A DNA stretch of 64,000 nucleotides, taken from positions 222,858-286,857 of the forward strand of contig ML679992.1 in assembly GCA_007922225.1 (NCBI GenBank). Direction: 5' to 3'. Shown piece after piece: positions 1 through 10,770 of the stretch. A model generated the notes under the pieces. The model saw only the letters and a program-made list of their open reading frames with translations. It had not been told where the DNA came from and searched no databases. The DNA comes from Emydura subglobosa. Taxonomy: Eukaryota > Chordata > Testudines > Chelidae. Within the stretch, counting starts at the first letter, position 1, and each line of letters opens with the position of its first letter. The position numbers and the translations under genes were made by a program.

Positions 1-293
1 GTCACAGAGGGGTGACTTTGTCCAGCCGAGCGGGAAATGGAAAGTCCTGACGTTCACTGAGTCGAGTCCATTGTAAGGAGGATACATGTCTTAGGATCCC
101 CATAAAGTCTGCCAGGTGCTATTACTGAGCTTCGCTGACAATGAACCCGGCCGAGTGCCTTCGCAACTGAACCGAGTCTGCTCTTCCACAGCAGTTCGAT
201 CGAGGCCTGCGGCGTCAGATACCTGCACAGAGCTGGTGCGGCACAGAGCAAGAGAACACGCGCACACACACACAGCGCCGACAACTTTCAACA
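1..293 (+). mobile_element. Endogenous retroviral LTR, 3' part (LTR family 1, copy A)
   Basis: This stretch shares many blocks with the LTRs at about 17720-18127 and 28498-29163 (minus): a 'gtccagc.gag.gggaaatgg' block, an '...acccggcc.gtgcctt' block after the polyadenylation region, and a 'ctgcacagagctgg.gc' block near the end. The polyadenylation hexamer is mutated here (AATGAA at 140-145 where the relatives have AATAAA). The right end is probably '...tttcaaca' at 293. The left end lies outside the window, so no target duplication can be tested. No retroviral coding sequence is attached, so it is a solo LTR or the edge of a larger insertion. The identity as an LTR rests on its relatives. 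Confidence 0.6.
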
Positions 294-559
294 GTTGGAA
301 TGGTCATAGAGCTTGGGACACGTGCATAATAAAGTAACCTCGGCAATGAACTGGAGTGGAACTGAGTTTCTGGATCTCAGAGAACTGCATGAAGTCTTCT
401 ATCAGGACTGGATGAGGTGTTCTAGATAAGATGAGTGGAAAAGGCCTTGGAGGGAATCTGAACACTGAGACCACGTTGCATCACTCTAGCAGTGGAGAAA
501 TGGGAGTAAGTTATATTTCAACCAAGTCTACGCTAATGACCTATATTGGTATAACTACG

Positions 560-660
560 TTGCTATGTTGATGGGGGAGCTTCTCCCATTGACATAACTG
601 CCGCCTCTTGGGGAGATGGATTAAACACACCAATGGGAGAAGCTCTCTCATTGGCGTCTT
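560..660. repeat. Fold-back repeat, MITE-like
   Basis: Two near-palindromes sit 40 bp apart: 'atgggggagcttctcccat' at 571-589 and the stretch 631-654, 'caatgggagaagctctctca' followed by 'ttgg'. They are also close inverted relatives of each other. Copy B of the duplication lacks this block, so it looks inserted. It resembles short non-autonomous DNA transposons with strong secondary structure, but no target duplication was identified. Confidence 0.35.
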
Positions 661-723
661 CACTAAAGCGCTCCAGCGGCATTTCTGACCCAGTGCAGCT
701 GTGCTATTGTAGTTATCATACAC

Positions 724-915
724 GGCTAGTGGTTAGACTGGTAAATAGGTTGAGAACCACTAAGGTGGACCACATATGCCGTTCTCTCTCTGTTATGTGG
801 GCCGCATCCACACAATATATATACTACCTGTGTGGCCCTGAGGATGTCACATGGACCACAGTTGTGTGCTGATTGGGCCGCAGGCAGTCTGTGGACTGCA
901 GATTGAGAACCACTG
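724..915 (-). mobile_element. hAT-like non-autonomous DNA transposon fragment
   Basis: The right end reads 'gattgagaaccactg' at 901-915, the reverse of a CAGTGGTTCTCAA(C)-type hAT terminus. A second 'ggttgagaaccact' at about 748-761 suggests a composite or nested copy. The interior 'gggccgc' and 'ttgtgtgctgattgggccgcag' blocks look repetitive. No coding capacity is visible. The left terminus is not clear. Confidence 0.35.
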
Positions 916-1964
916 CTTTAGACTCACTTTGTTGTGCCTTCATATTACTGGAGTGGTGTAAAATAGCCCTACGGTATATCACAAGGGGACTTAGGCACCT
1001 GACTGACACTTTTGGTTCCTAAATCCCAGAATCAAGCACCAACAGTAATAAGAAAGAAAGAAAAAAAGAAAGATACTGATGAAAATCTGTAAGCTCCTAA
1101 ATTCCCTTGGCGCCTACGTTTTTGCAGAGAAAGCTCCATTTGCACCTATAGGCATAAATGTTGCTAGGCATCTGAACGCCTAAGTCGTAAAGCAATTCAT
1201 GAAGCAGGGAGGTGTCCTGCCTCATTTGCCTGTATGCCTGAGACTCTACACAAGGTACCTGGGTACCGCTCGCCCTTAGTTTGAGGAAACCTTGCTGTGC
1301 ATGCTGAACGTTAACTTGATTTCTCCACTGGCCACAAGCGACACAGACACTCCCTGCTTAGCTCACACAGGTTCCACTGTTCCTCTGAAGGTTAGACATA
1401 GGCTCACTCCAGCCCTTGAGATCTCCAAACATCCCCCTGGAGTGTCCAGACCTTGCTCCACTGGACATTCATGAATTGATTGCTTCCAAATAAGCAAGGT
1501 TCTCACCTGGTGCAAACCTCATAACTCCATTGATTTCATTGGTGGTAGGCTGAATTAGAGTAGCTAAGGGTTGGCCAATATTTCATGCCAATGTTGCCAG
1601 GTTTAGTAGGAGTCAAGATATGCTTATGCATGAACCATTTGGAAATGGACTTCCCCATCATTCAGTGACTATGATTACCATTGACTTGCATCTTGAGTGG
1701 CAATTAGTTTTTCTGAAAAGCCACCATGATTATCCTTTTAGCTACAGCAGCTTTACACCAGAGTAGGTCAGACGTGCTCAAGAACACAAGATAGAATTCT
1801 GCTGGAGAATTTTGCTTGCTTTGAAGTTATTTCAAATGGAAACCACTGGAAGTGAGAAGAGAATCCAATCAGGAATGCAAAGTGGATGTGAAAGGATGCT
1901 GATGATGTAAATGAGTGGAGAATACTGATTTAACACTCTTGGTTTCCATTCACACTAAGGGCTA

Positions 1965-2120
1965 GATTCACAAAGGGACTTAGCTGGTGTAACACTGAGC
2001 ATTGTCACACCTAACTTTTGGGTGCCGGGAAAATTACTGGGATGCACAAAGCCTGAGTCAGGCACTCAGGCTGCCTTTACAAAGAATGGGGAGATAAAGG
2101 CCTAAAAATGGGATCTCCAG
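1965..2120 (+). repeat. 'ggcttaggcacct' dispersed repeat
   Basis: 'ctagattcacaaaggg' followed by 'cctaacttttgggtgcc' and 'gatgcacaaagcctgagtca' matches a family also present at about 15045-15160 (its duplicate) and 18630-18765. It belongs to a loose group of tag-rich repeats (taggcacctaa / ttaggtgcctaa) seen about ten times in this window. It is unclassified, with no coding signal. Confidence 0.4.
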
Positions 2121-2530
2121 AACGCAGTATCTTAGGTGGCTCCTCACCTAAGCTCACCAATGGGAGATACCGAAGAGAGGTTGTGTGCTAAACCCCGCCC
2201 CTCTTGGGACTTTGACACCTAAACCAGGCCTACAGGGAGACACCTGTCTTTGCTTGGGAGTCTCAGCTATGGGCCTTCTCTTGGAGATGTGTCCTGCAAG
2301 AAGACAGCAGGTATGGATCTCATATCTCTTAGCTTTGCCATGAAGGCACTCACCTGGGATGGGGGAGATCCTGATTCATGTCTCTCCTCTGCTGGAGGGG
2401 ATGTGAGAAGGAATCTGCCTCCACTCAGGTGAGTGTTCTGGCCATGGGGGATAGTCTGTGGAGGGGCGCCCTCAATCTCTTGTTCCATTTTGAGTAACTA
2501 CTTCAGGAGTCATTGGATGGGACAGAGAGA

Positions 2531-3021
2531 GAGCGGAAGTCTGAGAAGAATGAGGGGGGATTTGATAGCAGCCCTTCAACAACCTGAAGGGGGGGTTCCA
2601 GGGAGGTTGGAGCTAGGCTGTTCTCAGTGGTGGCAGATGACTGAACAAGGAGCAATGGTCTCACGTTGCAGTGGGGGAGGTCTAAGTTGGATATATAGGA
2701 AAAACTTTTTCCCTAGGAGAGTGATGAAGCACTAGAATGGGTTACCTGGAGTGGTGGTGGAATCTCCATCCTTAGAGTTTTTTAAGGCCTGGCTTGACAA
2801 ATCCCTGGCTGGGATCATAGATCATAGAACATTAGAGTTGGAAGGGGGACATCTAGTCCAACCCCCTGCTCAAAGCAGGACTAACCTCAGCTAAATCATC
2901 CCAGCCAGGGCTTTGTCAAGCCAGACCTTAAAAAACTTAGTCGGGATTGGTCCTTCTTTGAGCAGGTGGTTGAACTAGGTGACCTCCTATGTCGTCTTCC
3001 AAACCTACTCTTCTGTGATGC
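2531..3021 (+). mobile_element. CR1 LINE 3' end, plus strand, interrupted
   Basis: The plus strand encodes the degenerate CR1 C-terminal tail (residues like [11 protein letters not shown], then the [10 protein letters not shown] type end) and the 3' UTR 'ggtggtggaatctccatcc'. It ends at about 3021 with the CR1-type 'gaactaggtgacctcctatg...tctgtgatgct' tail. The copy is 5' truncated to its last 370 bp or so. It is split at about 2820 by a minus-strand CR1 piece and resumes at about 2941. Copy B of the duplication has no CR1 here, so the insertion either followed the duplication or was lost there. Confidence 0.85.
2820..2940 (-). mobile_element. CR1 3' end fragment nested inside another CR1
   Basis: The order 'tcatagaacattagagttgg', then 'ctagtccaaccccctgctca', then 'tgtcaagccagaccttaaa' is the reverse complement of the CR1 3' UTR. 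It sits inside the plus-strand CR1 whose sequence resumes at about 2941 ('cgggattggtccttctttga'). It is only about 120 bp long, a heavily 5'-truncated insertion. Confidence 0.75.
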
Positions 3022-3236
3022 TAAGAGAGTGAGTCTGGAGCCTAGAGGTTGAAGTTGTGAGGCCCAACTGTGTTACACAGGAGGGCCACATTAACCTGAG
3101 CACAACTTGGTGCAGGCCAAACAGATGTTACATATTTTAATAAGATTTAAAATCACCTGCATTGATTTATATTTAAAGTGAAGCTTGTTTCCTAGGCATT
3201 TACACAGGTTGTTTCTATATACAGAATTGTCTATTT

Positions 3237-3522
3237 CAGGAGTTTCTCAAACTTTTTTTATTGGGATCTCATTTGAAATTATTTCAGGCTGTGACAGCTG
3301 CCTCCCAAAAAAGTGACGGTCCCCACCCCACAATACCATGCTAGCCTTACTTCTGCACTGCTACTGGTGCACCTTTCAGAGGGGAGCACCCGGCCAGCAG
3401 CCACTGATTTCCAGATGCCTAGATCTGAAAGCAGCGCAGAAGTAAGGGTGGTAGTACCACAACCTCCCTAGAATAAGTTTGTGACCCTCCTTTGGTTGGG
3501 ACCCTTAGTTTGAGAAACGCTG
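3237..3522 (+). mobile_element. hAT non-autonomous element with TIRs and 8-bp TSD
   Basis: The left terminus CAGGAGTTTCTCAAACT and the right terminus AGTTTGAGAAACGCTG form imperfect terminal inverted repeats of the hAT type. The flanks are gtctattt (3229-3236) and gtgtattc (3523-3530), 6 of 8 identical, as expected for an old 8-bp target-site duplication. The element is 286 bp with no transposase. It is absent from copy B of the duplication. Confidence 0.65.
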
Positions 3523-3830
3523 GTGTATTCTGTTGAAGCAGGCCATGGGACATATGAAATGCTCTGGCTGGCCGTGGGTCATAGGTTGGGTATGCTAGTT
3601 TAGGGCAAGCTCCTAGGATGGAAAGGGTTTTTTTAAGAGAAAGGTTTTGATCAAAGATAATGAAGCCAAATTTTGATCCCATTAAAGTTTTTGGTTGATA
3701 TGGAGAGGAGTTGCTATGTAATATTTTATCTTATATTATGTTCTCTTCCTACTATGATAAGTAAGTCATAGTTTGCTTGGTGAAGGTTGCCTGAGTTCCT
3801 CAACTTTCTACTGGTCAAAGCTCCTGAGGG

Positions 3831-4264
3831 AAGAATCATAGAACCATAGGACTGGAAAGGACCTTCGAGAGGTCATCTAGTCCAGTCCCCTGCAGTTATG
3901 GCAGGACCAGGCATTATCTAGACCATCCCTGACAGGTGTTTGTCTAACCTGCTCTTAAAAATCTCCAGTGATGGAGATTTCACAACCTCCCTAGGTAATT
4001 TATTCCAGGGCTTAATTGCCCTCACAGTTAGAAATCTTTTCCTAATGTTCAACCTAAACTGCTCTCGCTGCAATTTAAGTCCATTACTTCTTGTCCTATC
4101 CTCAGAGGATAAGGAGAACAATTTTTCTCCTTCCTCCTTGTATTAACCTTTTATGTACTTGAAAACTGTTGGCATGTCCCTCCTCAGTCTTCTCTTCTCC
4201 AGACTAAACATACCCAATCTTTTCAATCTTCCCTCCTGGGCCATGTTTTCTAGACCATTTATCA
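3831..4264 (-). mobile_element. CR1 LINE 3' end, older subfamily
   Basis: The sequence begins at its 3' end with 'aatcatagaaccataggact' and continues 'gtcatctagtccagtcccct'. The minus strand encodes a decayed CR1 C-terminal tail, readable for 67 codons between 3918 and 4121 with the IRKRFLTVRAIKPWNKLPRE type of end. It has diverged from the young CR1 copies elsewhere in the window (for example 'gcagttatggcaggacc' in place of 'gctcaaagcaggacc'), so it is a different, older subfamily. It is 5' truncated. Confidence 0.8.
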
Positions 4265-5342
4265 TATGTCCCTCTGCTCCAGTGAATTGTTAAAAAAAAT
4301 ATTTCTCCACAGTGGAACAGTTTAAACAGAAGAGATTGAGGGATCCCAACATCAGCATATCCCAAAGGTCAATAGTTAGGGCACTCACCTAAGAAGGACT
4401 GTTGTGATAACCTAGTCTGACATCCTGCATCTCACAGGCCCTAGGACTTTTCCAAATCATTTTTTTTTGAAGTAGAGAAGATTTTTTTTTTTAATCCTGA
4501 AAATGTTAGAGAGGGAGAATTCACCCATAATTGGGTAAACTGTTTTAACAGGACTAGATTTATGCTGGCATAAATTAACATAGCTCCACTGAAATCAATA
4601 AATCGGGTTCCATTGTACTGCCTTTACTAGTAGATTTGTGAGGAACAAAAGTCAAACTCCTATTAAAACAAGAAAAATGTTTATCCAAGTCAGCAAAAGT
4701 GGACCACAAATAGAGTGGTATAAACTGGCTTGTTGAAGTGAAAAGAACTGTTCTAAGTGGTCTCCAAGGCTCCTGGGAAATTCATGGTTTGTCATGGAAA
4801 TGAATTGGAAAAATCCAGCAATGGGTGGAAATGTTCAGGGTTGAAATCACTAATATGATTGGTGAATGTTGACAGGAGAGTGCTGCCGTCACTTTCTGGA
4901 ATATTATTTATCTGGGGGTCACTCTGTGGGATAAGAGGGGAATGAGTGGACTGGAAAGAGAGAACTTTACTATCATCGCAGCCCTACACACCATCCTCAA
5001 ACTCCCGATTCACCATGAGGCCTTCAGGCCTTTTTTGCCCATATTCTGAATGGCATCCAGAGCAAAACTGTCCAGAGAGAGGGAAAGAAATTACATCAGT
5101 GTAACAGGCCCCCTTAGGTACAACCTGGAACTGTGGGACCGCTGTGTTCCCTTAACTCTCCAGCTGGGGCTGTCTCTCACAATGCTGTGTTAGTGACAAT
5201 CAGCCTACCCCTCCAGCTGCTATCACTCAGCCACCAACATGCAGAGACACACCCACTGAAATTGCATGAATGCTCTCTAAGCCACTCATGAACTGGATAT
5301 AGGGAGAAACCAGCAAATCCCTTAGAAGTGTACCACCTTACA

Positions 5343-5850
5343 CTGCTCATATTGATTTACTCAAAAAAGAGGTGGAAGTAACTGGTCCCAATGTTGCAGG
5401 TTCCCTACCATGAATTTACACAGCATCTCTTTCAGGGTCTTTTTAAAGCGTTCCATCAGTCCAACCATTTGGGAGTGGTAGATGGATGTCCTTAGTGCTT
5501 TGATTTTTAAAAGGGCACATAGGTTTTGCATCACCTTGGATGTTATATTGGTCCCTTGATCCATCAGGATCTCTTTACGCATCCCTCTTCTCGTGAACAT
5601 CTTCAGCAACTCAGGTGCCACATGAGCGATGGTGGCTGACTGAGAGGGCATGGCTTCAGATTACTGGGTGGCGTAGTCCAACATCACCAGGATTTATTAG
5701 TGCTGATCGTCTTCCTCATGGGTCCCACAGGATCCATCCCAATACTCTCAAACAGCAACCCAACTAATGGAAGGGGGACCAGTAGGGCTTCTGGGGGTTT
5801 CCAGGTCCCCACCAGTTGACACTAGGGGAAGGAGGCGTAATGACCTTTGA
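5343..5850 (-). pseudogene. Gypsy integrase fragment
   Basis: The minus strand from 5651 to 5361 is open for 96 codons and matches the Gypsy integrase catalytic core. It has the LMDQGTNITSK strand, where the second catalytic Asp lies in this family (M-D-Q-G in place of T-D-Q-G), then an ALRTSIYHSQ block and a GLMERFKKTLKEML helix carrying the catalytic Glu. Upstream, at about 5740-5850, a broken segment corresponds to the linker between the zinc-binding domain and the core, and a stop separates the two. Integrase would join element DNA to the host genome; this copy cannot. Confidence 0.75.
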
Positions 5851-6544
5851 CATCCTCACGCACCCCAGCCAAGTAGAACCTGAGTGTCACTAAGTCCAGG
5901 GTCATTTCACACCTGAGGTTCCCCCCAAAGGGTATCACATGGGCCAGCTATAACAGCTGACGCCGGAACCTCTTGGGGGCCAGGAGCTGGGCTCAGGTCT
6001 CACCCATCTGTGTATCTCAGATCACCGGATACAATCTTTCCCCCTGCAGTCCAAAATGGGGCCATAACTTCTGCAAGTGGGGGTTAACTACCTTCCCATT
6101 TATGCCTGTGACTGTTCATAGGATCAGCTCAGCATCGGGTCCTCCTTCTGGGCGCTGATCAATTCCCCCTCCCTAGTCAGCTCATCCCAGTCTTGGGGGA
6201 TGGGAATCTCCTGCCTCCCCTCTGGCAGCTGTTGGGTGGAGAGGCCTTCTCCGGGGTCATTGTCTCCCCTTACTCAATCCAAGTCCCCTGCCTCTGGAAG
6301 GTCTAGATCCTCCCCCCGGGGACCGCCTTCTTCCCAGAAAGGCCCATCACCCCAAGTTTTCACAATCTCACTGAACTTCTCCAGATCCTTATCCAGAATC
6401 ACACAAGGGTCTGTGAGACCCCAACCATTTCATTTTGACATGTCCCTTCATCTTGAGTTCCACTGCCCTCATGGGATATGGGTGCATGTCCCCATGAAAG
6501 CACTGGAGGTAAACCATGTCCACATAATTTCCTGTGTCTGCTAG

Positions 6545-6739
6545 CTACTTCAGGACCATGGTGTGGCTACAGCCTACACCAAGATTGTCAATTTGGTAGC
6601 CCTTTTCTACCTGCCCTGGCTGTCTTATGTCCACACCGTTCCATATGAACAATCCATATAGGGGCACTCTTAGTGGTAATAGCCCTGCTGTCCACAGGAG
6701 AAACTGAGGCCAGCTGGTGGGTTCTCTCTTTCCCTTCAT
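6545..6739 (-). pseudogene. Gypsy gag zinc knuckle/protease remnant
   Basis: On the minus strand a C-G-Q-Q-G-Y-Y-H...E-C pattern in one frame (about 6650-6690) resembles a decayed retroviral CCHC knuckle. A GYQIDNLGVGCSHTMV stretch about 70 bp further on resembles the flap and active-site region of the Gypsy aspartic protease, where the D-S-G triad would be expected but is not intact. The identification comes from its position between gag and integrase and from these short motifs. Confidence 0.45.
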
Positions 6740-6904
6740 GCCATCTGGGACTGGTGAGAGGCCTCTTCTCTTATACCTAACAGGGGCCTGGGATTGTCCC
6801 CTGTCTGGACACCTATTGCTGTGGTAAGGTCCAGGCCACTATTGCAGCATGGGTCAGAGTCTAAGACCAGTTCCCCAGGTGCACATCATCCCCGGTAGCC
6901 TCAG

Positions 6905-7289
6905 GACCCCTCAAGTATGATGCCTCTGATCCTAGGGCACCTGGAGTGGGTGCCCACTCCCATGGTGCCTTTGATAGCCAAGAAGTCTTTGGCCAGGTTG
7001 ACCACCTCTGCTAATGTTCCAAGCCAATATTGCAAGACCCACTCTTTACTTCCTGTTCAGAATATCAGGGTGAACTGTTCTAGGGCCGCCTCTTCCTCCA
7101 ACTGCCTCGTTGGTTGCAACTGTCACTGATAATGTTCTTTAAGGCACTAGGCAACAGCCTGGCATCGGGCACCCATATGGGGAATTTTTTTTGGTGAAAA
7201 TGTTGGTGGTGAGTGTCAGGGGTGATGTCAAATGTACCTAGGATGGGATCTTTAACCCTGTCATAGTCCTGTGCCTCCTTTTGGGTCAA
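6905..7289 (-). pseudogene. Gypsy gag, SCAN-like capsid segment
   Basis: The minus strand opens at 7289 with TQKEAQDYDRVKDPILGTFD, matching the start of the SCAN-like capsid segment of reptilian Gmr1-type gag (EEAQDYDRVK-like). A second frame near 6917-7060 carries the KEWVLQYWLGTLAEVVNLA block that follows in these elements. Stops and a shift separate the pieces. The functional form would assemble as a capsid-like oligomer; here it is decayed. Confidence 0.55.
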
Positions 7290-7439
7290 GGCTCCAATAA
7301 ATGGTTTGGGCCAGACCCACCAGCTACATGGACAGTAAGAGGGCCCAGTGCTCTGGGGGTCATCATGCTGCTGCTACTACCCTTTCAAAGATGATCAGGA
7401 ACACATTTGAGTCATCTTCAGAGCCCATCTTCATCAGTG

Positions 7440-7760
7440 TCACCAGTTATTTGTAACCATGGGACTTGGTGTTTTTGCCCCCAGGCTGACGTTTGCCCCT
7501 TGTGGTTGGAGTAGAGTGACGACTTGCTGGACCAGATGTTGTTGCTGTTCATGTTGTTGAGTGGCCAACTCCCAGAGAAGCTGTTGTTGCTGCTTTTGTT
7601 TTCGTGCAGCCTGTTGTGTTAATGAGTGGCCATCTGCAGGAACAGTTGCTGTTGTTGCAGCTGCTATTGTGCTGCTTCTTGCTGCTGACTGTAGACCAGC
7701 CAGTTTAGCCCCTTGTCTATCTCCATAGATCCCCCTCCCTTGAGCCCTCTTTGCTTTCAA
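7440..7760 (-). pseudogene. Gypsy gag N-terminal Q-rich segment
   Basis: An open stretch of 106 codons contains a glutamine-rich, probably coiled-coil block (KQKQQQQLLWELATQQHEQQ). Gag proteins of reptilian Gypsy elements typically carry such a Q-rich helix just before the SCAN-like region. The position, immediately upstream of that segment, supports the call. Confidence 0.5.
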
Positions 7761-8030
7761 AGGACTCTGTTTCCTCTGCCTTTTCCCTTTTCCTTTCTAG
7801 GTCTTCCCACAGACCTGGATCACAATGCCTGCATTCCCCGCCAATTGTAGTTGGGGGGTGACATAAGGGGCGCCTGTCTGGTGGCCTCAGTTCAAATGGT
7901 GGCTGTCATGCCTAATGCCTTCAGTTCATGTACCAGCAGTCCCACATAGGAACCTCAGTTCACGCAGTAGTCATGCTGAGTGGCTGCAGTTCATGCGGCA
8001 GCAGTCCCATTTAATCAAGGGACGTAGGTT

Positions 8031-10737
8031 AAAAAAATATTAAAGAAAGACCATGTCATTTTTTTCCGACTCTCCACTTTGCTTAATCGACACAATGGGT
8101 TTCCATAAGTAAATGACACCATAAATTTGGATCTCATTTATGTCCCTTATCCAAGAATTCATCCGCTTCTCTTTTAAGCATGATTGGTCCACTGAAGTCA
8201 AGGAGGTGATTCCTATGCTCAAAGTCGGGCATATGCTTAAGTGCTTGGCTGTAGTTTAGTCTATAGAAGTTAAAATTTCCCTACCTTTTAATTCCTACCC
8301 CTGAAAAATCTCTCTGTGATCTCAAACTCAATATGAATTTTCTTTCCTACATAGGATTAATCTGTAAATCAAATTTTGCTTTCATTACCAGGTCAAGAAC
8401 TTCATGACCTTCAGGGTTTGCATGCAGTAACACCTGTGTAACTCCATTCAATCTTCAACTTCTGCAAAACAGAGTAAGGTCAATGGAACTTTGCTGGTTT
8501 ACCCCATTGGTTTTGAAGGAGTTATACCAGTTGGGAATCTGGTCTGTTGACTTTGACACAACTAATTTGATTTACACTAGCTCTGGAACTGTCTCATTGA
8601 TGGTGATGGAGCTACGCTGATTTAATCAGGTTGAAGATCTGTCCCAGTGACTTCACAGGACCAATGAAAAGTAAGATAATACTCAATGCTATCAGAAGCT
8701 CACTCATAAATTGTATTAGTGAAGACATTGGAGGTGTTCTAGCAGAGACAGACATCTCTGATGATTCAGTGTGGACTAAGGATCACTGATAGTAGAAGTT
8801 TGAGGGTGAAATCCAGGTCCAATTGAAGCTAAGGTCAACATTCCTTTTGAAGCCCATCAATGGGCCCAGGATTTCATCTTGAGAGTTTATCCATTCACCC
8901 TCACTGATTAATATGGAATCTATCTCTATTGGTGACACTACGTTCAGAAAGAAATACATTGGTGGAAATGATGTTTTCTCCTGGAAAATTCAGAAGAATA
9001 TCCTTTTTGATGTAATGGCAAGAGGAATTCTCTCAGCTTGATGTAGAACATTTCTTTGCACTAATTTAAGTGACTCCCATTTACATTCTCCTTCAGGGCC
9101 TTGTTTGAGAATTAGCTCTTGTTCCTATTCACAAGGGATACAAGATCTCCCTACAGTTGGTTACTACAAATGAAGAACAATTGTCCTCAAGAAGTCATAA
9201 CTCACTCAGAAGTTGTACTTAAATTGTGGTTGGGTCAATTGCATTTGAGGATTGAATGAAAGGTAATAATATTCCTTTTGCTTGTTTCTTTCTTCCGTGC
9301 TTACGTTCTACTTTTCTCACAATTCATGCTTCTAAATGAATCTTTCTGACTTTCTTGGCTTCTAATTCAAAGTTCCTAAATGTGTTAGCCAAGAAAACCC
9401 AGTGAAATTCAGTGAGTTTTCAGTGATTAATTCCTTTATATACATTTCATAATCAAGCTAAATTTAATTTATGTCTTGTTTTATCTTTTTTTTACCTTGA
9501 CTAAATGTGTGTTGCAGGAATCCACATTTCCACACTATGGTTATGAATCTAGGGTCATATTTTGATCTCAATTTGATTAATACAAATCTATGGTTCTATG
9601 ATTCTAATGAAAATTCACATACATCAGTGGAGTTCCTTTGAATTTTACTCTAGTTGAATCTAAATTTAATGAAGATATAATGTTGTAACATTGATACAAG
9701 GGCTGAAAGATTCAGTTCATTGTCTGTGCCCTTAAAAATTTGCAGTCAAATTTGAAATGTGATGCAAAGAGTGATAATTGATTTTTTTTAATTACTGTAA
9801 TAAGATATTTGAAAAATTACTCTAATATAATCTTATGATTATTTACATTTGTTGGCCCTGATGGTCCCTTCATTTTCATCATTTTTATAATTCAGTAAAT
9901 CCACGGACTTCAATTGAGGTAGTACTGATTTCCTGCAGCAGGATTGAGAGGAAAATCAGGAGAAGAAATAACACAGTAATAAGACTAGAGAAGTCTGAAG
10001 ACAGTAAAGGGAGACTTAACAGTAATGCAGTAGGAAGTACTTGTCAAATCATGTGATTGCTATTCCTAATATTGAAGCAACATATATTTATTGCGAAGTA
10101 GCTTATCATCAAAATGAAAAGTTGGCTGCCACATTCCCATTCGCTTTAACGCAAGTTGTATACCAGTACAGATCCAGTGAGTGGAGAGTCAACTTCTCTC
10201 ACTGCAATGTAGTTGTAACTGATTTATACTAGGATGAGTTAAAGGGAATTCAAGTTATTTTATTAAGAACTTGACTCTATGTAAATAATGTATTATTGTT
10301 ATGTTTTGTAGTATATACCTTGTGTATCTTATATACACTGAGAGTATCATCTATTGCAACAGATGTATTTTGTGAAATTAGTTTAAAAAGTAGAATTTCA
10401 ACTATTAATAAGACTTATGGTGTTTGATTGATTTTGATATCAAATTCGGAAATCCTATTTCATGCCATTTATGTAAAGAGTTCAAATGACTTCATGCAGC
10501 ATTATTTGAGGACATCAAGAATGTTGTTTTCCCCCTTCTCTACTCAAATGCTGGAAGAATAGAGATTCAGTAGCTCAGACAGATTATTGTGCTAACATAT
10601 TTTAATGCAGCTGTGTTTGTTCATATTTTGTGTAGAGTGTGACAAGATCTATCTCTCTCTCTTTCACTACCTGTTTGTCTAGATACTTCAGTTGCCATGT
10701 TGGTGTAATTTCTGATTCAATACTCGATAGGATCTTT
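8031..10737. other. AT-rich upstream region of OR, no gene recognised
   Basis: I see no coding segment. Short phrases such as 'ttacactagctctggaact' and 'ttataccagttgggaatctg' recall dispersed sauropsid repeats, but nothing can be delimited. A non-coding 5' exon and promoter of the OR at 10771 probably lie somewhere here, since the OR has a splice acceptor just before its start. Confidence 0.4.
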
Positions 10738-10754
10738 AATCTTTGTTCCTACAG
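10738..10754 (+). promoter_or_regulatory. Probable splice acceptor of OR 5' UTR intron
   Basis: 'aatctttgttcctacag' is a pyrimidine-rich tract ending in CAG, 16 bp before the OR start codon. Vertebrate ORs usually have an intron-free coding exon preceded by non-coding exons, and the last acceptor often lies close to the ATG. Confidence 0.55.
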
Positions 10755-10770
10755 AAGGAATACTCAAACA

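Larger units (their letters stand above)
300..5093 (+). repeat. Segmental direct duplication, copy A
   Basis: Three collinear blocks match copy B at about 12960-17690: about 350-485 with 13020-13160 ('actgagtttctggatc.cagagaactg'), about 1330-2490 with 14430-15570, and about 4267-5093 with 16860-17690. Spacing is roughly 12.6-13.1 kb. Copy A carries insertions that copy B lacks at the same point: CR1 at 2531-3021, a hAT remnant at 3237-3522 and a CR1 at 3831-4264. Homology stops at about 5093, where a Gypsy element begins. The copies differ at many positions, so the duplication is not recent. Intervals inside it that are not listed separately (about 920-1970, 2120-2530, 3525-3825 and 4270-5090) hold no gene I can recognise. 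Confidence 0.7.
5097..8030 (-). mobile_element. Degenerate Ty3/Gypsy retrotransposon (SCAN-like gag, Gmr1-like order)
   Basis: Read on the minus strand, the order is a Q-rich gag N-terminus (7440-7760), a SCAN-like gag segment (about 6905-7289), a zinc-knuckle remnant and a protease-like remnant (about 6545-6720), a junction region, and an integrase core (about 5343-5850). Reverse transcriptase and RNase H are not seen. Known Gmr1-like Gypsy elements place integrase upstream of RT and are the accepted source of the vertebrate SCAN domain, so the order gag-PR-INT fits that group with RT deleted. All frames are broken by stops and shifts. The left boundary (tgtaacaggccccc at about 5097) coincides with the end of duplication homology; the right boundary is approximate. 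No matching LTR pair was identified. Confidence 0.75.

Noticed and set aside
10639..10770. In-frame upstream extension of the OR at 10771
   Set aside because: It starts with GTG, has no OR character and crosses a splice acceptor; the ATG at 10771 gives the normal OR N-terminus.
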